From Tildeniella nuda ZEHNDER 1965/U140 (lineage in GTDB: Bacteria; Cyanobacteriota; Cyanobacteriia; Leptolyngbyales; Leptolyngbyaceae), in assembly GCA_019358895.1 (NCBI GenBank), contig JAHHIG010000017.1, positions 58,318 through 122,317 of the forward strand: a stretch of 64,000 nucleotides of DNA. The letters run 5' to 3'. Positions 1 through 8,275 of this stretch are shown here, piece after piece. The notes beneath the pieces were generated by a model. The model was given only the letters and a program-made list of their open reading frames with translations. It ran no database searches and was not told the origin of the DNA. Within the stretch, counting starts at the first letter, position 1; each line of letters starts with the position of its first letter. The translations under genes and the position numbers were made by a program.

Positions 1-22
1 GTTGCAGTGATGACTTCAGGCT

Positions 23-2017
23 TCATCGCTCTACCTCCGTTGCCAACCATGCACGCAGCACCTCAGCGATCGTCCACGCCTGAGCAACACAGCCCTCTGG
101 CTTCATGGGTGCATCGCCGTCAAAGATTTCGCTTAAGCTACCAACGCCGTGGGTGTAGAACTGACTTGCCATCGGTTCCAGAAATTGACGTGCCTTGACT
201 GGATCGCCGTACACTCTCAGATGCGCCAAGACAAAGGGTCCGATGAGCCATCCCCAAACGGTGCCTTGATGATAGGCTCCGTCGCGCTGAAGCGGATCGC
301 CGCCATAGCTACCCTGGTAGTCGGGGTGGTTTGGATCGAGCGATCGCAGTCCGTGCGAGGTTAGTAATGCCTGTCCGCAAGCATCCACCACGCCTTTTTG
401 CTGAGCCGCTAATAGTGGGCTTTCAGGTAGGGAGACAGCAAAAAGCTGGTTAGGGCGCAGAGACGCATCATCGCCATTGGGACTATCGAGGACATCGTAG
501 CAATAGCCCAGGTCAGGATGCCAGAAGCGGGAGAAACGTGCCAGAACCCGGTCTGCCATTGCTTCGTATTCCTGATGGGGCTTACCGATGGTGCGGGCAA
601 GTTTGGCGATCGTCCGCAGCGCGTTGTACCACAGGGCGTTCACCTCAATGGGTTTGCCCGTGCGAGGCGTGACGACCCAATCGTCCACTTTGGCATCCAT
701 CCAGGTCAACTGCACCCCGGTTTCGCCTGCATACAGCAGCCCGTCGGCAGGGTCGAGGTGAATGTTGTAGCGAGTCCCGCGACAGTGCCAGTCCACAATG
801 TCTGCCAGCACGGGAAAGAGGTCTTGCACCAGATCATCATCTTCGGTCACGCCGTAGTAAGCGCGGACAGCCTCAAAGAACCATAGCGTGGCATCGACGG
901 TGTTGTATTCTGGCAGTTCGCCTGCATCGGGAAAGCGATTGGGAATCATGCCCTGACTGACATGACGGGCATAGGTACGCAGAATCGATCGCGCAATTTC
1001 AGGACGACCTGTTGCCAGGGTGAGTCCGGGGAGACTAATCATCGTGTCGCGCCCCCAATCGCTAAACCAGGGATAGCCCGCGATGATCGTTTTGCCGTGG
1101 GGTTCTTCAGGGGTCGATCGCTGCACAATGAACTGATCTGCCGCCAGTACTAGCTGATTTGCAAATGCGGGAATCTCTCTGTGATCGACAGGACGATTGC
1201 TATGCCACAAGCTCAGCAGCTTATGCTCATAGGCATGGCGCACTTTCAGTGCCGTTTCGCCGTCGCGTTCTAGCTTGCGCTCGGTGCTGGCAACCAGCGT
1301 CAGGGATTCTCCTGGCTGCAAGGTGGCTTGAAAGGTTGCGGCGTGGAGGTGGTCATCGCGATCGTTCAAGCCGCGATCGTGCTCAGCGCTTAGCCCAAAG
1401 TCGTAGTACCAATCGTGAGCCGCAGTTGCTTCGGCGCGATCGCTGGTGAGGTGAAGCTGTATCGCCTCTGGATAGGCAGACACATATACGCCGTGCTCTT
1501 CTGGCACGATGGTCATACGCCAGCCGTTGCCCTGCGTATTGCTGTGATGATCGCGGTAGTTTACCATCGCTTTGAGCGTTAGCATCAGCGGCTGAGTTGC
1601 TCGTACCAAACGGTAATAGATGTAGGTGGTGTTGGCACCCGGTTGCATCCACACGCGCTTTTCAATCAGTGCATCAGCACATGCATAGCGCCAGACGGGA
1701 ATACTGCTCTCCAGCGCAAACCGTTCCAGGTGTCGATAGCCGTGAGGACCAACCGTGCCATCTGCCCAACGATTGGTATGGAGAGGATAGAAGCGATCGC
1801 CGTACAGTGCGGTGTCATCCAGCTTGGACAGCATTAGCGTGCGTCCCAGGGGAGGTTGCAGCGCTGCGACCAGTAAGCCGTGATAGCGCCGAGTTAGCAA
1901 GCCTGCCACTGTACCCGATGCATAGCCACCCGTCCCATTGGTGACCAGCCACTCTCTTGCTTGTCCCTGCTCAAAGTCGCCGCAGACTTCGCGCCCGAAG
2001 TGAATCCCCATTGGCAT
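23..2017 (-). CDS. amylo-alpha-1,6-glucosidase (glycogen debranching enzyme)
   Basis: Predicted cytosolic glycogen debranching enzyme of 664 aa that removes alpha-1,6 branches. The N-terminal GDE domain begins with the segment GREVCGDFEQ and continues through WLVTNGTGGYASGTVAG and RRYHGLL, which are family hallmarks. The C-terminal half has the (alpha/alpha)6-barrel motifs of the GDE_C domain, including AGYPWFSDWGRDTMISLPG and YNTVDATLWFFEA. The ATG at 2017 is preferred over one 33 bases upstream because GGGAGAGG sits just before it. The length is normal for the bacterial family. It stands alone, facing away from the small secreted gene at 2225. This is the glucosidase-only type, distinct from GlgX. 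The family call is firm, but substrate preference cannot be read. Confidence 0.93.
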   Translation of the reverse strand: MPMGIHFGREVCGDFEQGQAREWLVTNGTGGYASGTVAGLLTRRYHGLLVAALQPPLGRTLMLSKLDDTALYGDRFYPLHTNRWADGTVGPHGYRHLERFALESSIPVWRYACADALIEKRVWMQPGANTTYIYYRLVRATQPLMLTLKAMVNYRDHHSNTQGNGWRMTIVPEEHGVYVSAYPEAIQLHLTSDRAEATAAHDWYYDFGLSAEHDRGLNDRDDHLHAATFQATLQPGESLTLVASTERKLERDGETALKVRHAYEHKLLSLWHSNRPVDHREIPAFANQLVLAADQFIVQRSTPEEPHGKTIIAGYPWFSDWGRDTMISLPGLTLATGRPEIARSILRTYARHVSQGMIPNRFPDAGELPEYNTVDATLWFFEAVRAYYGVTEDDDLVQDLFPVLADIVDWHCRGTRYNIHLDPADGLLYAGETGVQLTWMDAKVDDWVVTPRTGKPIEVNALWYNALRTIAKLARTIGKPHQEYEAMADRVLARFSRFWHPDLGYCYDVLDSPNGDDASLRPNQLFAVSLPESPLLAAQQKGVVDACGQALLTSHGLRSLDPNHPDYQGSYGGDPLQRDGAYHQGTVWGWLIGPFVLAHLRVYGDPVKARQFLEPMASQFYTHGVGSLSEIFDGDAPMKPEGCVAQAWTIAEVLRAWLATEVER

Positions 2018-2224
2018 AACTGCCTCTCCCTTGAAGTCTCCATCGCCCATTTTGCCTTATGCGATCGACGATCGCGGCACGATCGCCACACTGACACCAA
2101 ACTTTAGATCGCTACGTGAGAGCAGCGGCGTGAAGCAATGAGAATAAAACCCTTAATTTTTTCTCAGTCCAGGTGTAGAGTAGGGCTTGATTCAAACTGG
2201 ATTAAAGAGAGAGGACGTGGAACG

Positions 2225-2602
2225 ATGATCAAAATTCCGGTTAAGCATGAGCTGGTTCTGGTTGCGCTGGCGATCGCGTTAGCCTTCTGCATTCATTTTC
2301 TTCAGGCAACGCCAGCCCTTTCGGCTACCGAAACGATTGCCACTGAAACAATTAGTCAGCCAGAAGCATCGCTGGTAGAACTGAGTCCTGGAGCGATCGC
2401 CACTGCCGCACAACCCCCCAAGCTAGTACCAGCCGTACTGGGCGGCAAGCAAGTCTACGTGTTGTACAGCACACAACCAAATGATGTCATCCTTGTGCGC
2501 TGCTACCCCACCTATCAACCGTCTCTGGACGTAAAACCGATGGGCGGGCAACCAAACCAGAAGCAAGGCACACTGACGTGTAAGTCGGGTAGTGAGATGT
2601 AG
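2225..2602 (+). CDS. small secreted hypothetical protein
   Basis: Unrecognised protein of 125 aa. A hydrophobic segment (about residues 8-30, LVLVALAIALAFCIHFL) followed by ATPALSA looks like a signal peptide cleaved after residue 32 or so, which would place the mature protein in the periplasm. The mature part is short and includes LGGKQVYVLYSTQPNDVILVRCYPTYQPSL, with two cysteines (RCYP and LTCKSG) that could form a disulfide. The ATG at 2225 has a purine-rich GAGAGGACG stretch upstream. An upstream ATG at 2138 would put a non-hydrophobic leader before the signal peptide and is less likely. Function unknown. Confidence 0.6.
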   Translation: MIKIPVKHELVLVALAIALAFCIHFLQATPALSATETIATETISQPEASLVELSPGAIATAAQPPKLVPAVLGGKQVYVLYSTQPNDVILVRCYPTYQPSLDVKPMGGQPNQKQGTLTCKSGSEM

Positions 2603-2701
2603 GAAGGAGCCGTTAGTCATCAGCACGAGGTGCGACGATTCCCAAGCGATCGTCTCCGTGCTGTTTGAGCGCCTGACAACTATAAGAGGCTGATTTATCT
2701 G

Positions 2702-2804
2702 TAGGACTTACGCATAAGGTGTTTAGATCCCCGACTTCTGATTAAAACTCAGTCACAAAAGCCTAACCCCATCGGAGAAGTCGGGGATCTTTGCGTAAGT
2801 TCTA
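2702..2804. repeat. palindromic MITE-like element with TAGGACTTACGCA ends
   Basis: Outer arms are 2702-2714 (TAGGACTTACGCA) and 2792-2804 (TGCGTAAGTTCTA), inverted with one mismatch. Inner arms 2725-2739 (AGATCCCCGACTTCT) and 2776-2790 are a perfect 15-bp inverted repeat. The whole 103-bp unit can fold into one long hairpin and carries no reading frame. It lies between the 3' ends of the convergent genes ending at 2602 and 2819, so it may also act as a terminator for both. I recall similar GGACTTACGCA-ended palindromes from other cyanobacterial genomes. Calling it a transposable MITE is inference. Confidence 0.75.
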
Positions 2805-2818
2805 ATCTGTACAGAGAA

Positions 2819-4252
2819 TCAGAGTTTGCAGACCTCTGATCCCCTATCAGCTTTAAAAGCTTCGCTAAGTCCTCTTGACTTTTCCTCTTGTTGAAGCTTC
2901 CGCATCGCCTCAGGCTGGTATCCCAGTTTTTCTAGCGCATAGGCTGCACCGAGAATTGAGCGTTGGTCTTTCAAGAGGGGAATGAGTTGTGGGATGGCAG
3001 TTTTCGCTGGCGCACCCATGTCTCCTAACGCATAAGCTGCACTACTGCGAACATTTGAGTCTGGATCTTTCAAGAGGGGCATGAGTTGTGGGATGGCAAC
3101 GCTCGCTGACGCGCCCATTTGTCGTAAGGCATAAACTGCATTGCTGCGGACGTAAGGGTTTGGAGCTTTTAGAAGGGGAATGAGCCGCGGCATTGCTGCC
3201 TTGCCCATCTTCCCCAGCGTACTGGCTGCCTTGATAGAGGCAAAAACTCCATAGGGGTATTTGGGATTTTTTAACAGAGAAATGAGTTGCGGGATGGCAA
3301 CGTTCGCTGCCTCTCCCATCAGCCCCAATGCTTCAGCGGCACTGCCACGGACATCTGGAGCTGAATCTTTCAGGAGCGGAATGAGCTGTGGAATGGCAAC
3401 GTTTGCCGCTTCTCCCATCGCCCCCAATACTTTAGCTATGTCGCTGCGGACGATCGGGTCAGGATCTTTCAGGAGCGGCATAAGCTGTAGGATCGTCTCT
3501 TTTGCTGGTTTTCCGATCAGCCCTAATGCCTTAGCTGCGTTGCTGCGGACGTACGAGTCTGAATCTTTCAGCGAGAGAATGAGTGGTGGAATGGCAACGA
3601 TCGCTGGTTCTCCTATCAGCCCCAATGCTTCAGCGGCACTGCGACGGGTGTATGGGTCTGGCTCTTTCAGGAGCGGAATGAGCTGTGGGATGGCATCTTT
3701 CGCTGGCGTGCCTATTTGACCCAATGCTTTAGCGGCATAGAAGTGGACACTTGAGTCTGAATCTTCCAGGAGCAGAGTGAGTTGTGGAACCACGTCTTTC
3801 GCTGAAGCACCCATTTTTCCCAATGCGTTAGCTGCTTCATCGCGCGTACCTGGGTTTGAATCTTTCAGGAGCAGAATGAGCTGTGGAATTGCGTCTTTCG
3901 CTGATGCGCCTATTTGTCCCAATGCTTTAGCGGCGTAGTAGCGGACAGTTACGTCTGAATCTTCCAGAAGCGGCATGAGCTGCGGCACCGCGTCTTTCGC
4001 TGACGTGCCCATTCTTTCCAACACTACCAGCAGTATATCTGCCTCACCAGTACGATCGCCCCGATTAGGGTTAGGGTTTTTGAGTCGCTCGATTAAAGCT
4101 GGAATGTCTTTGGATGTGCAAGGGTGTAAAGACGATGGTGGCGACTGTGCGATCGCGCGATCGACCGTTCCGATCACTAACGCACCCCATAGCGTTCCGA
4201 CCTTGAATATGCTCTGGAGCGATCGTGATGATTGGTCTAGGCGCTTTCTCAT
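2819..4252 (-). CDS. secreted HEAT-repeat (PBS-lyase-type) protein
   Basis: Protein of 477 aa with a signal peptide (residues 1 to about 35, cleavage near RAIA-Q), followed almost entirely by tandem HEAT-like repeats of 35-39 aa. The repeats read like AIPQLIPLLKDSDPxVRxxAAxALGxMGxxAK, about ten of them from residue 50 to 440. This is the E/F phycocyanobilin-lyase repeat type, but the signal peptide and lack of lyase context argue for a periplasmic binding scaffold rather than a bilin lyase. The ATG at 4252 is preferred over a TTG 24 bases upstream because it starts the signal peptide directly. The repeats are also similar at DNA level, so copy number may change by recombination. The partner is unknown. 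Confidence 0.8.
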   Translation of the reverse strand: MRKRLDQSSRSLQSIFKVGTLWGALVIGTVDRAIAQSPPSSLHPCTSKDIPALIERLKNPNPNRGDRTGEADILLVVLERMGTSAKDAVPQLMPLLEDSDVTVRYYAAKALGQIGASAKDAIPQLILLLKDSNPGTRDEAANALGKMGASAKDVVPQLTLLLEDSDSSVHFYAAKALGQIGTPAKDAIPQLIPLLKEPDPYTRRSAAEALGLIGEPAIVAIPPLILSLKDSDSYVRSNAAKALGLIGKPAKETILQLMPLLKDPDPIVRSDIAKVLGAMGEAANVAIPQLIPLLKDSAPDVRGSAAEALGLMGEAANVAIPQLISLLKNPKYPYGVFASIKAASTLGKMGKAAMPRLIPLLKAPNPYVRSNAVYALRQMGASASVAIPQLMPLLKDPDSNVRSSAAYALGDMGAPAKTAIPQLIPLLKDQRSILGAAYALEKLGYQPEAMRKLQQEEKSRGLSEAFKADRGSEVCKL

Positions 4253-4329
4253 TGACTCATCGCCACGTTGCAGCAATCTAAAACATTGCCATGATAGGGT
4301 AAATTCAGAGTTGCTGATCGAGTCAAATT

Positions 4330-5046
4330 ATGGTGCCTCAACTCAAGACAGCCGACGACTTACAAGTTATCTACCCAGACAGCGACGGCAAGCCAATGGC
4401 AGACAACACCAAACAGTTCCGCTGGATTGTGACTATTCAGCAGAATGTGGAGTGGTTGTTTGCGGACGATGCCAATGTTTTTGTGGCGGGTGACTTGCTC
4501 TGGTATCCCGTGGAGGGGAGTAACAAAATCTGTACCGCGCCAGATGTCATGGTGATTGTTGGCAGACCCAAGGGCGATCGTGGCTCCTATCAACAGTGGC
4601 GAGAAGATAATATTGCGCCCCAGGTTGTGTTCGAGATCCTCTCCCCTGGCAACACGCGCACCGAAATGGATAAGAAATTGGTATTCTACAGCCGCTACGG
4701 TGTAGAAGAGTATTATCTATATGATCCCGATCGCAACGACTTGAGCGGTTGGCTGCGCAACGAAAATGGATTGGATGTGATCGACCCAATCGGCGATTGG
4801 GTCAGTCCTCGACTCGGCATTCGGTTTGATACCGCTGGTGCCGTGCTGCGACTCCTCCGACCGGATGGGGAACCCTTCACTAGCTACACCGAGACGGCGA
4901 ACCAGCTTCAACAGGCAAAAGAACGTGCCGAGCAAGAACAGCAACGTGCCGAGCAAGAACAGCAACGTGCCGAGCAAGAACAGCAACGTGCCGAGCGCCT
5001 TGCAGCACGGTTGAGAGCTGCTGGCATTGACCCAGATGAGGTCTAG
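4330..5046 (+). CDS. Uma2 family (DUF820) putative endonuclease with repeat tail
   Basis: Protein of 238 aa from the Uma2/DUF820 family, a PD-(D/E)XK-fold group greatly expanded in cyanobacteria. Residues 60-150 contain the core: APDVMVIVG, then PQVVFEILSPGNTRTEMDKKLVFYSRYGVEEYYLYDP, with E, D and K positions suited to metal binding. The C-terminus (residues about 195-225) is a heptad run of AEQEQQR encoded by near-identical 21-bp units at 4925-4990, a likely coiled coil of variable length. The final GIDPDEV is a usual ending in this family. It starts 77 bases from the divergent HEAT-repeat gene. Biological role of the family is unsettled. Confidence 0.85.
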   Translation: MVPQLKTADDLQVIYPDSDGKPMADNTKQFRWIVTIQQNVEWLFADDANVFVAGDLLWYPVEGSNKICTAPDVMVIVGRPKGDRGSYQQWREDNIAPQVVFEILSPGNTRTEMDKKLVFYSRYGVEEYYLYDPDRNDLSGWLRNENGLDVIDPIGDWVSPRLGIRFDTAGAVLRLLRPDGEPFTSYTETANQLQQAKERAEQEQQRAEQEQQRAEQEQQRAERLAARLRAAGIDPDEV

Positions 5047-5173
5047 AGGGGCAGACTAGCGTTCGGCTGACCTTACTCCATCCCTTCTCCAACTTCTGTG
5101 CCCGTTCTGACATGAATTGGTGACAATACACTGCATAATGATTGCTCAGTTCATTTATCCAACCGAGGCAGTC

Positions 5174-6376
5174 ATGGGTCGCGCCAAAAAAGTTGTACTG
5201 GCATATTCAGGCGGAGTCGATACGTCCGTCTGTATTCCCTATCTGATGCACGAATGGGGAGTCGAAGAGGTCATTACTCTCGCTGCTGACCTGGGGCAGG
5301 GCGATGAATTGGAACCCGTGCGTGAAAAAGCGCTCAAGTCGGGTGCCACTGTTTCGCTGGTGGCAGATGCGACAGCAGCCTTTGTCAAAGACTACGCGTT
5401 TCCAGCGATTCAGGCGAATGCACTGTACGAGAATCAGTATCCGCTTTCGACCGCGCTGGCACGACCGCTGATTGCCAAGCTGCTGGTGGATGCTGCCGCA
5501 GAGTACGGTGCTGATGCAGTGGCGCATGGCTGCACGGGGAAGGGGAATGACCAGGTGCGCTTTGATGTGGCGATCGCTGCCCTTAACCCAGATATCAAAG
5601 TGCTGACTCCCGCACGAGAATGGGGCATGAGTCGGGAGGAAACGATCGCCTATGGTGAGCGGTTTGGTATTGAATCGCCCGTGAAGAAATCGTCACCCTA
5701 CAGTATTGATAAGAATCTGCTGGGTCGTGCGATCGAGGCAGGACCGCTCGAAGATCCCTGGACGGAGCCACCAGAGAATGTTTACACCATGACAGCGGCG
5801 ATCGCGGATGCGCCCGACCAGCCCGAATATGTGGAAATTGGCTTTGAGCAAGGCATTCCCACCAGCCTGAACGGTAAGACGGTTGAGCCAGTGGCACTGG
5901 TGACGCAACTCAATCAAATTGTCGGTGCCCATAGTGTGGGACGCATTGACATGATGGAGAATCGACTGGTCGGCATCAAGTCACGCGAAGTCTACGAAAC
6001 GCCTGCGCTGTCTGTGCTGATTCAGGCGCATCGTGATTTAGAAAGCCTCACCCTCACCGCTGACCTGATTCACTACAAGCGCGGTATTGAAGACACGTAT
6101 TCTAAATTGGTTTATAACGGTCTGTGGTACAGTCCCCTCCGCGATTCGCTGGATGCGTTTGTCAAAAAAAGCCAGGAGCGCGTGACAGGTGTAGTGCGGG
6201 TCAAGCTTTTTAAGGGAAACTCGATCGTCGTTGGGCGTAAGTCTGCCCACTCCATCTACAGCCCCGACCTGGCAACCTACGGTGCAGACGATACCTTCGA
6301 CCATAGAGCCGCTGAAGGCTTCATCTACGTCTGGGGCTTGCCGACTCGCGTCTGGTCGCAGAAAGCAAGACAGTAG
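5174..6376 (+). CDS. argG: argininosuccinate synthase
   Basis: Cytosolic enzyme of arginine synthesis, joining citrulline and aspartate with ATP to form argininosuccinate. The protein has 400 aa, normal for the family. The N-terminal AYSGGVDTS is the ATP pyrophosphatase P-loop. [14 protein letters not shown] and the segment [17 protein letters not shown] bind citrulline and aspartate and are intact. The start at 5174 ([14 protein letters not shown]) matches family starts. An in-frame ATG at 5117 would add 19 residues with no homology. The gene is followed by the 21-bp repeat array, and no other arginine gene is nearby. Confidence 0.98.
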   Translation: MGRAKKVVLAYSGGVDTSVCIPYLMHEWGVEEVITLAADLGQGDELEPVREKALKSGATVSLVADATAAFVKDYAFPAIQANALYENQYPLSTALARPLIAKLLVDAAAEYGADAVAHGCTGKGNDQVRFDVAIAALNPDIKVLTPAREWGMSREETIAYGERFGIESPVKKSSPYSIDKNLLGRAIEAGPLEDPWTEPPENVYTMTAAIADAPDQPEYVEIGFEQGIPTSLNGKTVEPVALVTQLNQIVGAHSVGRIDMMENRLVGIKSREVYETPALSVLIQAHRDLESLTLTADLIHYKRGIEDTYSKLVYNGLWYSPLRDSLDAFVKKSQERVTGVVRVKLFKGNSIVVGRKSAHSIYSPDLATYGADDTFDHRAAEGFIYVWGLPTRVWSQKARQ

Positions 6377-6433
6377 ATGCTGCTGATCGATGCCATTCTG
6401 TAGTCTAAAGCGACGCTGTGTAGGTGTGGCTCT

Positions 6434-6874
6434 GAGTTTTTAGCACTGAGCAACGAGTGTTTGCTACTCATCGCTGAGGGTTGCATACTCGATCGTGAAT
6501 AGTTGCTACACGCCTTCGAGTGTTTGCTACTCATGTTCGAGTCTTTGCAACTCACGTTTGAGTCTTTGCAACTCACGTTTGAGTATTTGCTACTCATGTT
6601 CGAGTCTTTGCAACGCGCGTTCGAGTGTTTGCTACTCGCGTTTGAGTCTTCGATACGCATAAATGAGACTTTGCTACTCGCCTTCAAGTGTTTGCAACGT
6701 GCGTTCGAATGTTTGATGCTCATGAATGAGTGTTTGCTACTCGCGAGCGAGTGGTGAACACTCGCGGGAGAGTCTTTGGTCCTCGTGAATGAGTAGTAAA
6801 CACTCGTCGATGAGTCTTTGAACCTCGTGGATGAGTCTTGAATACTCGTAAGAGGGCGATCAACACTTGTGAAT
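6434..6874. repeat. array of 21 consecutive 21-bp units
   Basis: Units start every 21 bases at 6434, 6455, 6476 and so on to 6854, with no insertion or deletion anywhere. Consensus is GAGTSTTTGCWACTC followed by RYGTTY. Units 5-10 (6518-6643) are the most alike, and both ends decay. Each unit contains a small inverted repeat, GAGT-N7-ACTC. Read in phase on the + strand the units give heptapeptides such as ECLLLMF and ESLQLTF, but stops occur in units 4, 16, 18 and 20. The reverse strand is open over many units as well. It fills the space between argG and the pentapeptide gene at 6975. There are no unique spacers, so it is not CRISPR. Function unknown. Confidence 0.9.
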
Positions 6875-6974
6875 GATTGCCACCTGTAAATTTTGCGGTG
6901 AGATAAACAGATGTGAAACTGCTCGATTAGGATAGCTTCAAGTCTAAGACAGGGAAGCTGCCAGGAAAGGGCGC

Positions 6975-8213
6975 ATGATCAAGCAAACATCGCAAACCGA
7001 AATTACCGAACTTCCTTCACCCAAGGAAAAGGACACACTCGCTCGCATAAAAAAGATACTGATCCTATTTAAGAGCGATCGCTGGCTTGCCGTTGCCGTC
7101 TATGGCTCGCTAACAACAATCGGGTTAGCGATCGGTACACTGGCTTGGAACTGGTCAGACCTTCAAACCAATCCATCAGAACAGTCCAAGCGGAAATTTG
7201 ACGCGTCTCTGAGTGTCGTTAGTACCGGAGCCACCCTTGCTGCCGGGATTGTTTTGTTCCTAAACTTCAGAGTCGCCAATCGCAACGCTGAGATCGCTCA
7301 AAAGAAGCTAGACGAAGACATTAAGAAGGCAGAAAGGGACGAAAAATTGGCGCAATCCCGGCTGACAATGGAACGGTTCAACAAAGCTGTAGAAATGCTT
7401 GGGAAGAATGACAGCATTCATCTCCGACTGGGCGGTATTTATGCCCTGGAAAGTATTGCGGCTGACTCAAACAAAGACGCTCCCGATGAGAACTACAGGC
7501 AGGTGCTAGAAGTCCTGACTGCCTTTGTGCGAGAGAATGCGCCGTATCCACCGAAAGAGCAGGCAAAGCAAGCGGAAACTCAAGCGACGCTCACCGAACA
7601 GTCACCAGAAGCAGGTGAGAACACAACAGAGGAACTTCCCCCCTTACCAACCGACATTCAAACCGTTTTGACGTTCTTAAAGAGACGCAGGCATAAGAAT
7701 AAGGATTGGGAGCAATATCCCCTTGACCTGAGGAAAGCAGATTTGAGAAGGGCATTCCTTAAGGCAGCGAATCTCCAGAAGGCTGACCTTAGGAACGCGA
7801 ATCTCCAGGAGGCTGACCTTAGGGAAGCAAATCTCCAAGAGGTAGTCCTTTGGAACACTAATCTCCAGCAGGCAGACCTTTGGGAAGCGAATCTCCAGCA
7901 GTCATTCCTTAGGGGAGCGAATCTCCAGCAGTCATTCCTTGAGGGAACGAATCTCCAGCAGGCAGACCTTGAGGGAGCGAATCTCCAGGAAGCACTCCTT
8001 TGGGAAGCGGATCTCCAGAAGGCAAATCTTGTGGAAGCGAATCTTCGAGGAACACGCTTTTGGAATTCTCGGCTCACTGAGACCGCACTCGCCGAAGCCA
8101 AAGAGAAAGCACGAGCGAATCTCCAATCTGCTCAAGGCTGGGAGACGGCTGAATACGACCCTGAAATCCGCGAGTGGTTGGGGTTGCCACCGGAGACTTT
8201 AGAGGTGGAATGA
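6975..8213 (+). CDS. membrane-anchored pentapeptide-repeat protein
   Basis: Protein of 412 aa with two predicted membrane segments near residues 38-60 and 75-98 (AVYGSLTTIGLAIGTLAW and VSTGATLAAGIVLFLNF). A charged helix (residues 100-125) and a conserved region ERFNKAVEMLGKNDSIHLRLGGIYALESIA follow. Residues about 250-370 are pentapeptide repeats of the A(D/N)Lxx type (LQKADLRNANLQEADLREANLQ), expected to form a right-handed quadrilateral beta-helix. The DNA in this part is a tandem repeat of about 30 bp. This two-TM, YALESIA, pentapeptide architecture recurs in cyanobacteria. The ATG at 6975 follows the 21-bp array by 100 bases. Function unknown. Confidence 0.85.
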   Translation: MIKQTSQTEITELPSPKEKDTLARIKKILILFKSDRWLAVAVYGSLTTIGLAIGTLAWNWSDLQTNPSEQSKRKFDASLSVVSTGATLAAGIVLFLNFRVANRNAEIAQKKLDEDIKKAERDEKLAQSRLTMERFNKAVEMLGKNDSIHLRLGGIYALESIAADSNKDAPDENYRQVLEVLTAFVRENAPYPPKEQAKQAETQATLTEQSPEAGENTTEELPPLPTDIQTVLTFLKRRRHKNKDWEQYPLDLRKADLRRAFLKAANLQKADLRNANLQEADLREANLQEVVLWNTNLQQADLWEANLQQSFLRGANLQQSFLEGTNLQQADLEGANLQEALLWEADLQKANLVEANLRGTRFWNSRLTETALAEAKEKARANLQSAQGWETAEYDPEIREWLGLPPETLEVE

Positions 8214-8240
8214 GTCTTGACCAATTGCACGAAGGTCAAA

Positions 8241-8275
8241 AGCTGACGGCTGACGGCTGATAGCTGACCGCTAAT
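8241..8275. repeat. heptamer repeat (GCTGACG type)
   Basis: Short run of the 7-bp units AGCTGAC, GGCTGAC, GGCTGAT and AGCTGAC just downstream of the pentapeptide gene. It reaches into the last codons of the convergent kinase gene (stop at 8271). Same heptamer class as the blocks at 40325-40371 and 44130-44270. Confidence 0.7.

Noticed and set aside
3261..3719. Plus-strand frame opposite the HEAT-repeat gene
   Set aside because: Antisense shadow of a repetitive gene; the repeats in it mirror those of the real frame.
6325..6723. Minus-strand protein of 132 aa with heptapeptide repeats
   Set aside because: It is open only because the 21-bp unit keeps frame; it overlaps the end of argG, has no ribosome site and its composition (Ser/Asn/Lys/Cys) is not gene-like.
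6434..6874. CRISPR array
   Set aside because: Units are contiguous 21-mers with no unique spacers, and no cas gene is in the window.
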